A stretch of DNA of 64,000 nt from Thiothrix caldifontis (GCF_900107695.1 NZ_FNQP01000008.1:62001-126000), one strand, 5' to 3'. Positions 10,350 to 19,258 are shown, counted from the stretch's first letter. Notes: generated by a model from the letters alone, not told the origin. Numbers and translations: made by a program.

Positions 10350-12373
10350 GCCAACACAGCGAGCAGATACCCTGGCAAGCGATAGCCTTTCGGCGGCGCG
10401 TGGTATTTTTCTCCGCCATTGCCTTATTAACCGGGTTAGCGACCTTTTGGCTAGGCTCTAACCTGCCTAGTGAACTGGGTTTTCTCTGGAAAATCTTGGT
10501 GGTTGTACCTTTTACTGTGCTGTTTTTATGGTTAGCACTGGGGTTTATGACTGCTGTGGCAGGTGTATGGGTACTGAATTTCGGGGGGCAAAACCGTATT
10601 GCCAGCGCCCCCAATACCCCCTTACCGCAATTGCAAACTCGCGAAACCACCGCAATCTTGCTGCCCATCTATAACGAAGACATAGCCTATGTGTACGCCG
10701 GGCTGCAAAGCATTTACCAATCGTTGGAAAAAACCGGACAGTTGCACCACTTCGAGTTCTACATCCTCTCGGATTCGGACAATGCCAGCAATTGGTTGCG
10801 TGAAGAAGCTGCTTGGTCAGCATTGTGCCGCACCGTTGGCTCGGCTGATCGTATCCATTACCGCCGCCGCAAACATCGCACCAAAAAGAAAAGCGGCAAT
10901 GTCATGGATTTTTGTCGCCGTTGGGGCAAACGCCACCCCTACATGGTGGTGCTGGATGCGGATAGCCTCATGACGGGCGATGCATTGGTACGCTTGGTGG
11001 ATGCGATGGATCGTAACGAGCGCGTTGGTTTAATCCAAACCCCACTGTACACCATCGGCTTGGATACGCTGTACGCCCGTGGGCAGCAATTCGTGAACCG
11101 CATCTACGGCCCGATTTTCTTTGCGGGCTTGCATTGGTGGTGGTTGGGCGAAAGCCAATACTGGGGGCATAACGTCATTATTCGCACCCAAGCCTTCATG
11201 GGGCATTGCCACTTACCCAAATTGCCTGAAGGCGGTGCATTGGGTGGGGAAATCCTCAGCCACGATTTTGTCGAGGCGGCGTTATTAAGTCGGGCAGGCT
11301 GGGAAACCTGGCTAGCCTATGACATGGAAGGCAGTTTCGAGCGCCCGCCGCCAACATTGATGGATTCCCTCAAACGGGATCGCCGCTGGTGTCAGGGCAA
11401 CTTGCAACACTGGCTGATCATTTGGGCGCATGGCATCCCGCACTTGCACCGCTTCCTGCTGTTGGGTGGGATTATGTCTTACGTCAGCTCGTTGATTTGG
11501 TTGGGCTGGCTGGTGGTTCTCAGTGCCATTGCCGTGTTTTACCCGCATTTGACCCTGATTCCGCTCACGCTGGGGAATACCGCACTGTTTGTCATGACCC
11601 TGTTTTTGCTGTTTTTCTACAAAACATTTGGGGTGACGCAAGCGATTCAGCGCAAAACGGTGCAACACTTCGGTGGCGTCTTGGGCTTAACCGGCAGCAT
11701 TCTCATGGAAACCATCCTCTCCATGTTAACTGCACCCGTGCGGATGATGTTTTACAGCAAATTCGTGGTGGAAATCCTGCGGGGCAAACGTGCCGTATGG
11801 GGTACGCAGCAACGCACCGGCGGTGGCTTGGCGTGGGAAGATGCGCTGCGTGAATACGGCTGGATTAGCTGGACAGGGTTAGCGTGGGGCGCATTATTGT
11901 GGCTCGTCAACCCGATGGCATTCTGGTGGATGTCGCCCGTGATCGCAGGCTTGGTATTTTCCGTGCCGCTGGGGATGCTGACTAGTGTGCAAACCGATGT
12001 CAAAACCAATCTGTTCCGCACCCCGGATGAAGTTGCCCCCGATTACATCCTTCAAGCATTTGAGAAAAATTACGCAGAAATGCTGGCGAACCCGTGCATG
12101 TCCACCCGTGACCTGTTCATCCGTGTCTTGGTTGACCCGCTGGCGTTCAAGCAGCACATGACCTATATCCCGCAACGCTCCAACGTACCCGAGGGAACAC
12201 GCCAACAACGTGAGGAATTGGTCAAGCGTCTATTGGAACAAGGCCCCGGCTCGATTTCCAATAGCGAACGGCTAGTGATCTTAGAAGATGCTGACATGCT
12301 GTGCCAATTACATACACAGGTCTGGCAGTTACCAGAAACACAGTTCCACGAACAGTGGATGTCGAAGTTGTAA
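10346..12373 (+). CDS. opgH: Glucans biosynthesis glucosyltransferase OpgH/MdoH (short form)
   Basis: 675 aa inner-membrane family 2 glycosyltransferase that polymerises UDP-glucose into the beta-1,2-glucan backbone and exports it. It shows two N-terminal helices, TAILLPIYNEDIAYVYAGLQ, the VVLDADSLMTGD aspartate motif, HDFVEAALLSRAGW and the QRRW-type motif KRDRRWCQGNLQHW, followed by about six helices. E. coli MdoH is about 847 aa; here the cytoplasmic N-terminal extension is missing and the protein starts about 25 residues before the first helix. The start overlaps the stop of the preceding small ORF (ATGA), which may encode the missing part. Confidence 0.95.
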   Translation: MSQHSEQIPWQAIAFRRRVVFFSAIALLTGLATFWLGSNLPSELGFLWKILVVVPFTVLFLWLALGFMTAVAGVWVLNFGGQNRIASAPNTPLPQLQTRETTAILLPIYNEDIAYVYAGLQSIYQSLEKTGQLHHFEFYILSDSDNASNWLREEAAWSALCRTVGSADRIHYRRRKHRTKKKSGNVMDFCRRWGKRHPYMVVLDADSLMTGDALVRLVDAMDRNERVGLIQTPLYTIGLDTLYARGQQFVNRIYGPIFFAGLHWWWLGESQYWGHNVIIRTQAFMGHCHLPKLPEGGALGGEILSHDFVEAALLSRAGWETWLAYDMEGSFERPPPTLMDSLKRDRRWCQGNLQHWLIIWAHGIPHLHRFLLLGGIMSYVSSLIWLGWLVVLSAIAVFYPHLTLIPLTLGNTALFVMTLFLLFFYKTFGVTQAIQRKTVQHFGGVLGLTGSILMETILSMLTAPVRMMFYSKFVVEILRGKRAVWGTQQRTGGGLAWEDALREYGWISWTGLAWGALLWLVNPMAFWWMSPVIAGLVFSVPLGMLTSVQTDVKTNLFRTPDEVAPDYILQAFEKNYAEMLANPCMSTRDLFIRVLVDPLAFKQHMTYIPQRSNVPEGTRQQREELVKRLLEQGPGSISNSERLVILEDADMLCQLHTQVWQLPETQFHEQWMSKL

Positions 12374-13930
12374 TTACATCCAGCTACCGTTTTCAAACGC
12401 CCGGAACTGCTTTTCCAGCGTCCATTCAACTTTAGCTTTGTCATTCGCATTCAGGAACTGCTGACAGGATGCGCTGAGTTCAGCCACATCTGCTTTATTA
12501 CAAACAGGCTGGATCTGACGATAAGTGGGATTCGTCCACAGGCTTTCACCCTTGAGGAAGGCATAATGGATACTGTTGCGTGCCAGCGTTTTTAAGTCAG
12601 GGTAGCTCAAACCATAATCCAACGCGGCACGTTGGTATTCGTGGGTCAGGTCTATCCGGGAAATGCCCTCATCATCCGAAGCAAGTGTCGCAGGTACACC
12701 AGCATTGAGGTATTCCGGGAAAGGATGCTGCTTACCCTCCACGCCCAGAATCGCATCATTGCTGGTCAGGCAAACTTCAACCAGCACATTTTTATCTTTC
12801 ATGGTTTTCAGTAACTGGAAAGGATTGTCCTCATGCATGACATCCACGCCATGCCCAATCCGCTTGGCTCCGGCAATTTCAACCGCTTTGCGGATATGGT
12901 CATGCAAGTGGTCAGGTGGAACCAATCCCAGCGCCAATTCACCCGCATGTAAAGAAATCGACACACTAGGATAACGAGCCGACAAGTAACCCATCATGCG
13001 CATGTGCAAATCATAATCGCGCAGTGCCACTACATTGTCTTCCGGGGCAACCATATTCACCCCCACAGCCAACGGCTCTGCCTTGACCGTTTCAAAGGCA
13101 TACACCATTTCGGCAAACACACGCGAAGGCTCACCCGTGCGGTTAATCTGTAATAGATAACGGCGCTCCACGGCACAGCCTGCTTGGGCATTAGCAGAAT
13201 CACAAGCCAACACAGCTTTAGCTTGCTGTTCAACGCCCTGCAACTCTCGCTGACCTGCTGGAATCGTGGCTTTTAAGCCAGCCGTGATGATTTGCTGGTA
13301 AGCCGCATCAATATCGCCATCAAAACGCACTTGTTGCGAGAACTGCTTGGAATACTTCTTGCCAACGGTGATCAGCATTTCCAAATAGGCAATGTTTTGG
13401 CGGCTTGCCCGGTTGCTCAACTCAGCAATCATCTGCCCTTTGCTGCCCCCTGCAAATTTCGCAAAGGCTTCAAAAAACTGGTCATGGCCTGATTGCTCGG
13501 CATACTCCAGATTGCGCAAGGACATCTTGTCGACCAGCTTGCCGTACAATTCCGAATCTTTCATTGCCGTAGCAACCGGCACTTCCGGTTTTACCTGACA
13601 GGGTTCGTGATTGTTTTCCGAAATCACCCCGGTTTCAGGATTGACACACAGCTTTTCATCCGTCGCCCATTGCAGATAACTTTCCGCATAAACCGCGCCG
13701 GAAAGATGGGTGTGAATGTCGCCGCCTTTGGGCATTTTTTTCAGGAAAGCCCGTAAACGGAGGGGGCTGTTGCGATTGTCGGCGAACCATTGCGCCGTTT
13801 TTGCCGTCGACCCCGACAGATCATCCGCAGCCGTGGTAATCAAGTTGGGTACAGATTCCCCCACACTGGCGCACGATGACAAGAAACTGGCAACCACCAC
13901 CACGCCACATACTTTCAGTAGACTGACCAT
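12374..13930 (-). CDS. Adenosine-deaminase-like (ADGF type) lipoprotein
   Basis: 518 aa from the ATG with AGGGAG four bases upstream; a longer ORF starts 7 codons earlier without such a site. The N-terminus is a lipoprotein signal with lipobox LSSC (about residue 20), so the enzyme is probably anchored in the periplasm or outer membrane. The metal-dependent nucleoside deaminase signature is intact: HTHLSG (HxH, about residue 71), SLHAGE with His and catalytic Glu, GHGVD, and TLASDDEG with the metal- and substrate-binding aspartates. Length and secretion resemble ADA-related growth factors rather than the ~340 aa cytosolic Add. It likely deaminates extracellular adenosine or deoxyadenosine for purine salvage. 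Converges on opgH with no gap. Confidence 0.88.
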   Translation of the reverse strand: MVSLLKVCGVVVVASFLSSCASVGESVPNLITTAADDLSGSTAKTAQWFADNRNSPLRLRAFLKKMPKGGDIHTHLSGAVYAESYLQWATDEKLCVNPETGVISENNHEPCQVKPEVPVATAMKDSELYGKLVDKMSLRNLEYAEQSGHDQFFEAFAKFAGGSKGQMIAELSNRASRQNIAYLEMLITVGKKYSKQFSQQVRFDGDIDAAYQQIITAGLKATIPAGQRELQGVEQQAKAVLACDSANAQAGCAVERRYLLQINRTGEPSRVFAEMVYAFETVKAEPLAVGVNMVAPEDNVVALRDYDLHMRMMGYLSARYPSVSISLHAGELALGLVPPDHLHDHIRKAVEIAGAKRIGHGVDVMHEDNPFQLLKTMKDKNVLVEVCLTSNDAILGVEGKQHPFPEYLNAGVPATLASDDEGISRIDLTHEYQRAALDYGLSYPDLKTLARNSIHYAFLKGESLWTNPTYRQIQPVCNKADVAELSASCQQFLNANDKAKVEWTLEKQFRAFENGSWM

Positions 13931-14059
13931 AACACTCCCTCGCTCAACCACAACACATTAATTACACTACAGGTTATAGCGTAGTACAGGTGAAATTTTT
14001 AACCTGCTGAAAACAGTGAAATCCTTTACACCAGAAAAATCCTAACGTAGACTTTGGAT

Positions 14060-15295
14060 ATGTCTGATATAAAGCGCAATTTAGCAACCAAAATCCATCT
14101 GCTACTCACCCTATTTCCGGTGGTGTTGCTGATTGGTGCGCGGCAAACCGGCAAAACCACCCTCAGCCAACAGCTACGCCCAGAATGGCGCTACTTTGAT
14201 CTGGAAAATGCCGCTGACCACGACTTTCTCAGCCGCGACTACGACTTCTTTTTCCGCGAATACCCACGCCACATCATTATTGACGAAGCCCAAGAAGACC
14301 CTGAATTGTTCCGCCACCTGCGCGGCATGATTGATGCCAAACGGGAGGAAAAAGGGCGCTTTATCCTAACCGGGTCAAGTTCACCGGAGCTGTTACAACG
14401 TGCCAGTGATTCGTTAGCAGGTCGAATTGCGATTGTGGAAATTGGCACGCTGAAAATGAACGAAATTCTCCAACAGCCACTGCCAGCATTTTACCGTATT
14501 TTTGAGCAGCCGCTGACGAGCGATACACTGGACTACCTGAAAACACTGGAAAATCCGATCCCGGATGTGATTCCGTTATTTTTACGCGGCGGTTATCCTG
14601 AACCTGTGTTGACGCAAGACCCATATGCCTTCGGGCTGTGGATGGAAAACTACTACCAGACCTACATCAATCGTGACATCCGGCGACTATTTCCGCGTCT
14701 GGATAGCATTCGTTACCGACGTTTTATCAGTATGTTGGCATCGCTCTCTGGCACGATCATCAATAAGGCACAACTGGGGCGTTCGGTGGATGTGTCAGAA
14801 GTGACCATCCGCGACTATATTGAAATTGCTGACAAAACCTATATCTGGCGCACCATCCCCTCGTTTGAAAATAGCAAAAGTAAATCAGCGCTAAAAATGC
14901 CGAAAGGTATTCTGCGTGACAGCGGCTTGACGCATTATCTGGCGAGCATTGAAACCCGTGAAGCGCTGCTGCGTTCCCCGCAAGTCGGGCAGAACTTTGA
15001 AGCCTTTGTTACCGAAGAAATCATCAAAGGCATACAGGCGACCCGCGTCACTCGTTGGGATTATTACTACTTCCGCACCAAAAATGGTGCTGAAGTTGAT
15101 CTGGTACTGGATGGCAGCTTTGGTATCTTACCCATTGAAATCAAGCTAGGACAGCAAACGGCAGTGAAGCAATTAACGGCTTTACGGCAGTTTGTGGAGC
15201 AGCACAAACTGCCTTTCGGAATCGTTGTGAATAACAATCCCACAGTGCAAATGTTGGCAGACAAGATCATTCAGATACCAGCGGGGTGTTTGTAG
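14060..15295 (+). CDS. ATP-binding protein of the AAA_14/DUF4143 family
   Basis: 411 aa from the ATG (MSDIKRN). An N-terminal P-loop GARQTGKTTL (about residue 26) and Walker B-like HIIIDEAQEDPELFRHLR (about residue 75) are followed by the sensor-like FILTGSSSPEL. The C-terminal DUF4143 part carries TKNGAEVDLVLDG...IEIKLG (about residues 340-365), a PD-(D/E)XK-like E-x-K pattern. The family is widespread, multicopy and functionally uncharacterised. The gene is monocistronic and ends in a strong inverted repeat shared with the convergent cbbO-like gene. Confidence 0.88.
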   Translation: MSDIKRNLATKIHLLLTLFPVVLLIGARQTGKTTLSQQLRPEWRYFDLENAADHDFLSRDYDFFFREYPRHIIIDEAQEDPELFRHLRGMIDAKREEKGRFILTGSSSPELLQRASDSLAGRIAIVEIGTLKMNEILQQPLPAFYRIFEQPLTSDTLDYLKTLENPIPDVIPLFLRGGYPEPVLTQDPYAFGLWMENYYQTYINRDIRRLFPRLDSIRYRRFISMLASLSGTIINKAQLGRSVDVSEVTIRDYIEIADKTYIWRTIPSFENSKSKSALKMPKGILRDSGLTHYLASIETREALLRSPQVGQNFEAFVTEEIIKGIQATRVTRWDYYYFRTKNGAEVDLVLDGSFGILPIEIKLGQQTAVKQLTALRQFVEQHKLPFGIVVNNNPTVQMLADKIIQIPAGCL

Positions 15296-15319
15296 AGACG
15301 CAAAATCTTGCGTCTCTAC
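15292..15319. terminator. Perfect 12-bp inverted repeat between convergent genes
   Basis: The arms GTAGAGACGCAA and TTGCGTCTCTAC are perfectly complementary around a 4-base loop. The element begins one base before the stop codon of the DUF4143 gene and lies 16 bp from the end of the convergent cbbO-like gene. No U-run of useful length follows on either strand, so it may act as a weak bidirectional terminator or mRNA end-stabiliser, or be a dispersed palindromic repeat. The palindrome is certain, its role is inferred. Confidence 0.6.
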
Positions 15320-15334
15320 GTCAGTCAGGTCAGC

Positions 15335-17494
15335 TCAAGAAGTCAACCGCCGGTAAATATCCGCCACCTTCAACGGCAACTTTTTCACATCATCAATCTC
15401 CACCCAATTGGCGTGACCGTACATGTGCGGCAAATAATCCTTGCCGCGCTGGTCAATCGTGATGCAAAACGGATGAATCCCCGTGCGCCGCGCTTCAAAC
15501 AAGGCTTGGCGTGTATCCTCAATCCCATACTGCGTATTGTAGATGTCGAAATAATCTTCCGGCTTGCCATCAGAGAGCGTAATCAGCAACCGCGTTTTCG
15601 CTTCCACCGTATTCAGCTTTTCGGTCAAATGGCGAATCGCCACCCCCAAACGGGTGTAATCTTTCGGCACAATCCCCGCAATCCGCGCTTTGGTGGCGCT
15701 GTTATACAAATCGTCAAACGCTTTAATGCGGTAGATTTCGCAACGCTTGCGCCCAATCCCCGAAAAGCCGTAAATCGCATAACTGTCACCCAGCTTTTCC
15801 AACACTTCGCACAACATCACCAAGGCTTCGCGCTCGGCATCGTTGATCCAGCCTTTGGTGCTACCGCTCATATCGACCATGAACATCACCGCCATGCTGC
15901 GATCTGCTCGGTGCATGTGTTGAAACAGCTTATCGCTCATTTCGCTACCGTCGCGGCTATCCGCCAGCGCTTCCACCAGCGCATCAATATCCACGTCATC
16001 GCCTTGCGACTGGCGTTTCAGCAAACGGTTTTCATCGCGCATCGCCTCGAAGGTACGCCGCAAATGCTTGATCATGCCCTGATACTTATCCAGCACTTTG
16101 TCCACATACGCCGGATCGCCGGGGGGCAATTCCAATTCGCGCAATACACACCAGTTTTTACGGTAATGCTGGCGGGCAAAATCCCACTCGCGGTACAAAA
16201 ACGCCCCCTCTTCGTGGTAAATCCCTTTCCAGACATCCTCAATGTCTTTTTCTTCTTTTTGGTACAAGGACGGATCGTATTCCCCATCCCCCGCAGGCAC
16301 TAAAAATTCCGGTGGCACATCCCCCCAATCCAACATAATCGAGGTCAGCAACTGCTTCACGTCTTCCGGTGGCGCAATCGGCTTATCATCCAGCACCAAC
16401 TCCATGCCCTGCCCCTCTTGCACCTCGCGCATCTCAAACTCCGGCGGCGCAACCTCTTTCTTCTCTTCCTCCTCCCCTGACAAGGGGAGGTCGGGAGGGG
16501 TTTCTTCCTTATGCTCCTTCACCAACTCCGCCAACTTCACCCGCAATAAAATCTTTTCCCGCTCCATCCGCGCCAACATACAAGCAGTAACAGCCTCAGG
16601 ATTAAGTCTAGGTTGGTAAATGCGTGGCGGGAAGCTTTGCCCTAATACCTCTGGAATCAGTGCTAATACGTCGTTGATAGTGGCGTTGGGGGATTGCAGG
16701 CGTAAAGAAACCCCTCCTAACCTCCCCTTATCAGGGGAGGGACAAGAGGTTTCATCGTACAAGTTTTCCAAGTGCTGCATATCACGCCACAAGCCCGGCA
16801 ATTCACGCTCGATGTACGCTTCCAGACGCAAGGTATCCAACGCATGAAACGCCGCCAACGCCTGTTGCCGATCAGGGTAATCCGCGAATGCCGTCGCAAA
16901 ATCCACCCGAAAACTGCCAAAGCGCGTCTGCGCCCACATAAACGCCACCTGCGCCTTGCACAACAGGAAATTATCCTTAGATTTCACCAATTTCGCGGTA
17001 ATGTTCGGCAAATACAGTGTTTCACTGTCGGTGTACACCGACTCGCCTTGCGCCAATTTCAGCCGCCGCCCCGACAATCCGCACACGAAGGTCGACAAAA
17101 TCGACTCAACCTCATCAAAAGCAACCCCTTCCGCATGGGCATGAGCGCTTTCCAAAAAGCTATCAACCTGTTGAATCACCGCCAAGGCCGGGCGCAACCC
17201 CTGCTGGTCAAAAGTATCTGCCGCGTGAACTGCCCAAGCCTCAATCACGCGCCGTTCCAAGCGATCCAACGCCTCCACCACGCGAATAATGAATTCGTGG
17301 CTAATGTAAACATTGGTGGTCAGCAAACGCTCTGCCCAACCGAGGATGAAATCTTGCGTATTGCGGTCTAAATTGACCAAACCTGCGACCAGTTGCTCAA
17401 CTTTCAGCCACGTAAATTCAACTTCATACAGCTCCTCAAGCCGCTCCAGCAAAGTGGCGTAAGCATAGGGTTGCTCCGTTGCTTTCAAACCCAT
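15335..17494 (-). CDS. cbbO: CbbO/NorD-type protein with VWA domain
   Basis: 719 aa. The C-terminal von Willebrand A domain (about residues 530-719) has an intact MIDAS motif DMSGST starting at residue 541. The N-terminal two thirds is the long helical region typical of CbbO; NorD is usually nearer 630 aa, so CbbO is favoured. With its AAA+ partner CbbQ it forms a motor that remodels inhibited Rubisco. No Rubisco gene is in the window, so the target is inferred. The ATG lies directly against an AGGAG and only 3 bp after the cbbQ stop, indicating coupled translation. Two short low-complexity peptides (about residues 249-263 and 330-342) are encoded by inverted copies of a palindromic element. 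Confidence 0.85.
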   Translation of the reverse strand: MGLKATEQPYAYATLLERLEELYEVEFTWLKVEQLVAGLVNLDRNTQDFILGWAERLLTTNVYISHEFIIRVVEALDRLERRVIEAWAVHAADTFDQQGLRPALAVIQQVDSFLESAHAHAEGVAFDEVESILSTFVCGLSGRRLKLAQGESVYTDSETLYLPNITAKLVKSKDNFLLCKAQVAFMWAQTRFGSFRVDFATAFADYPDRQQALAAFHALDTLRLEAYIERELPGLWRDMQHLENLYDETSCPSPDKGRLGGVSLRLQSPNATINDVLALIPEVLGQSFPPRIYQPRLNPEAVTACMLARMEREKILLRVKLAELVKEHKEETPPDLPLSGEEEEKKEVAPPEFEMREVQEGQGMELVLDDKPIAPPEDVKQLLTSIMLDWGDVPPEFLVPAGDGEYDPSLYQKEEKDIEDVWKGIYHEEGAFLYREWDFARQHYRKNWCVLRELELPPGDPAYVDKVLDKYQGMIKHLRRTFEAMRDENRLLKRQSQGDDVDIDALVEALADSRDGSEMSDKLFQHMHRADRSMAVMFMVDMSGSTKGWINDAEREALVMLCEVLEKLGDSYAIYGFSGIGRKRCEIYRIKAFDDLYNSATKARIAGIVPKDYTRLGVAIRHLTEKLNTVEAKTRLLITLSDGKPEDYFDIYNTQYGIEDTRQALFEARRTGIHPFCITIDQRGKDYLPHMYGHANWVEIDDVKKLPLKVADIYRRLTS
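16471..16506 (+). repeat. Palindromic element, copy A, inside cbbO
   Basis: 36 bp beginning CCTCCCCTGACAAGGGGAGG and ending in GGAGGGGTTTCTT. It holds an internal hairpin (CCTCCCCT / AGGGGAGG). It matches copy B at 33 of 36 positions in the opposite orientation. It is read in frame by the cbbO-like gene as PPDLPLSGEE-type sequence, apparently a later insertion in a tolerant loop. Confidence 0.75.
16705..16740 (-). repeat. Palindromic element, copy B, inside cbbO
   Basis: 36 bp that, read on the minus strand, begin CCTCCCCTGATAAGGGGAGG and end GGAGGGGTTTCTT. It is inverted with respect to copy A, 198 bp away. It is read in frame as SPDKGRLGGV-type sequence. The two copies differ at three positions, so they are either independent insertions or a diverged pair. 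Confidence 0.75.
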
Positions 17495-17497
17495 CTC

Positions 17498-18334
17498 CTA
17501 GAATAGTGCGCCAATCAGCTCATTAATCGCCGCAATCATGTCACTGTCATCCGTCAACGCCAGCGCAATCGCCCCCTGACACGCCGCCCGTGGCTCGACA
17601 CCTTTGGAAATCAGCTTGCCCGCGTGTACCAACAAGCGGGTGGATGCGCCCTCTTCCAAACCGTTGTCTTTCAGATTGCGGGTCATTTCGGCAAGCTTCA
17701 GCAATTTATCGGTCACGGCGGGGGCTAACCCAGTTTCGTGCATAATGATTTCACGTTCTAATGCCGGTTTCGGGTAATCAAACTCGATGGCGACGAAACG
17801 CTGACGGGTGGATTGCTTCAATTCCTTCAACACGCTTTGGTAGCCGGGGTTGTAAGAAATTGCCAGACAAAAACTGTCCGGTGCTTCCAACAATTGCCCC
17901 AGCTTTTCAATCGGCATAATGCGCCGATCATCCGCCAGTGGGTGAATCACCACCATCGTATCCTTACGCGCCTCGACAATTTCATCGAGGTAACAAATAC
18001 CGCCGGAACGCACCGCCCGCGTTAACGGGCCGTCGACCCACACCGTTTCGCCATTCTTCACCAAATAACGCCCCACCAAATCGGAAGTCGTCAAATCATC
18101 GTGGCACGACACCGTAATCATCGGGCGGCGCAAGCGCCAAGCCATGTATTCCATGAAACGGGTTTTGCCGCAGCCCGTCGGGCCTTTCAAGAGCAAGGGC
18201 AAATGGTTGGCGTAAGCGGCTTCAAATAACGTAATCTCATTACCGACTGGCACATAATACGGCTCTTTTTCAATGAGATAGGTTGACGGGTCATGAATGA
18301 GGGCGTGATTCGTTGCATTAGCGGCGTTCTCCAC
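17498..18334 (-). CDS. cbbQ: CbbQ/NorQ-family MoxR AAA+ ATPase
   Basis: 278 aa starting at GTG, with AGGAG seven bases upstream. It has Walker A GPTGCGKT (about residue 51), Walker B ICYLDEIVEA (about residue 112), sensor 1 AISYNPGY and an arginine-finger region STRQRF, all typical of the CbbQ/NirQ/NorQ/GvpN subgroup. CbbQ hexamers bind CbbO through its VWA domain. NorQ cannot be excluded by sequence alone because no nor or Rubisco genes are nearby. It forms a two-gene operon with the cbbO-like gene and is divergent from the eCIS cluster. Confidence 0.87.
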   Translation of the reverse strand: MENAANATNHALIHDPSTYLIEKEPYYVPVGNEITLFEAAYANHLPLLLKGPTGCGKTRFMEYMAWRLRRPMITVSCHDDLTTSDLVGRYLVKNGETVWVDGPLTRAVRSGGICYLDEIVEARKDTMVVIHPLADDRRIMPIEKLGQLLEAPDSFCLAISYNPGYQSVLKELKQSTRQRFVAIEFDYPKPALEREIIMHETGLAPAVTDKLLKLAEMTRNLKDNGLEEGASTRLLVHAGKLISKGVEPRAACQGAIALALTDDSDMIAAINELIGALF

Positions 18335-18601
18335 TACGGACTCCTGCTTTGGGCTGATCTAACAAGCCTTGATCATAACAGGCGCAACACGTGTAAGGGT
18401 ATTGTCACCGAATCATATAGAGCATAAAAACAACACCTGTATTACTTTTGCTTAAATAGAATGATGTGATTAGTAACAATAGAATATTTCAAAGAACAAT
18501 TATGTTTTTTTTGACTAATGTTAATGCATGTGAATAAAACTTTTCACTCTTGCGAGATTAAGATACCACTAAAATGACAAGGTAGGGCGGTAGCGTGTTT
18601 T
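18335..18601. other. AT-rich divergent intergenic region upstream of the eCIS cluster
   Basis: About 270 bp between cbbQ (leftward) and the first eCIS gene (rightward), markedly richer in A and T than the flanking genes. No ORF is convincing. It is the only long gap before the roughly 28-kb eCIS run, so it most likely carries the main eCIS promoter and any regulator or silencer binding sites. Confidence 0.6.
18511..18540 (+). promoter_or_regulatory. Candidate sigma-70 promoter of the eCIS cluster
   Basis: TTGACT at 18511-18516 and TAAAAC at 18535-18540 are separated by 18 bp, and an A/T tract lies just upstream. Transcription would begin about 55 bp before the first eCIS start codon. This is a consensus match by eye only. 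Confidence 0.4.
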
Positions 18602-19228
18602 ATGATTTTACATGCCTTCTCGATTATTTTAAAAGAATTTAATAGCCATTTGACACAGTATTATGATGCGCCGGTGGAACAAGCCAAACTGGGTAATTTG
18701 GCAGAGGGTGTTTCAGGCAGTGCCGGTAATGGCGATAATTTAAGAAATGCGCTAATTTTCTCTATCGTTAATACCAAGGAGGAAAAAACCCTAAAAAATA
18801 CCTATCAGTATCAATATGATACAACCAACCAGAAAGCCATCTACAGCCCACCACCGGTGTTTCTGAATTTTCAGGTACTGATTGCAGCCACCCATACGGA
18901 TTATAAAGATGCACTGGTCATGCTATCGCGGGCAATTCGTTTTTTTCAATACCATAATGTATTTACCCCTGAGTCTGTTTCCCCAGCGTCTATTATTCCC
19001 CCCACCGCCACCAATAATCTGGATGAGTTAGTCTCTTTTAAACTCATTATGGATTTGTATTCCCCTAATATGGAAGAAGTGAATCATTTATGGGGCACAT
19101 TAGGAGGGAAACAGTATCCCTTCGTGTTATACACGTTGCGGATGTTGGAATTGCAGTTCAAAGCTAATCAAGGTGAAACTGGGCTTATCCAAAACATTAT
19201 CAACAATATTCACCATAAGGCATCTTGA
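18602..19228 (+). CDS. eCIS tube-terminator/cap protein (Pvc16/DUF4255 family)
   Basis: 208 aa. It has the DUF4255/Pvc16 N-terminal pattern: a long first helix (MILHAFSIILKEFNSHL), then SPPPVFLNFQVLIAATHTDYKDALVMLSRAIRFFQYHNVFTP, and a C-terminal YPFVLYTLRMLELQ. In Afp and PVC particles this protein caps the inner tube at the end distal to the baseplate. It is the first gene of the cluster here, whereas in Photorhabdus PVC it is the last structural gene. It is followed 30 bp later by the protease-lectin gene. Confidence 0.88.
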   Translation: MILHAFSIILKEFNSHLTQYYDAPVEQAKLGNLAEGVSGSAGNGDNLRNALIFSIVNTKEEKTLKNTYQYQYDTTNQKAIYSPPPVFLNFQVLIAATHTDYKDALVMLSRAIRFFQYHNVFTPESVSPASIIPPTATNNLDELVSFKLIMDLYSPNMEEVNHLWGTLGGKQYPFVLYTLRMLELQFKANQGETGLIQNIINNIHHKAS

Positions 19229-19258
19229 AATACCTGCCAACCAAAGGGACTAATCATC

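Noticed and set aside
15308-16303. 331-codon open frame on the plus strand
   Set aside because: It is antisense to the cbbO-like gene over the VWA domain, which has a clear MIDAS motif; the plus-strand translation is His/Arg-rich and has no domain.
18335-18601. Attachment site or tRNA marking the eCIS as a genomic island
   Set aside because: No tRNA, integrase or direct repeat is visible at either end of the cluster.
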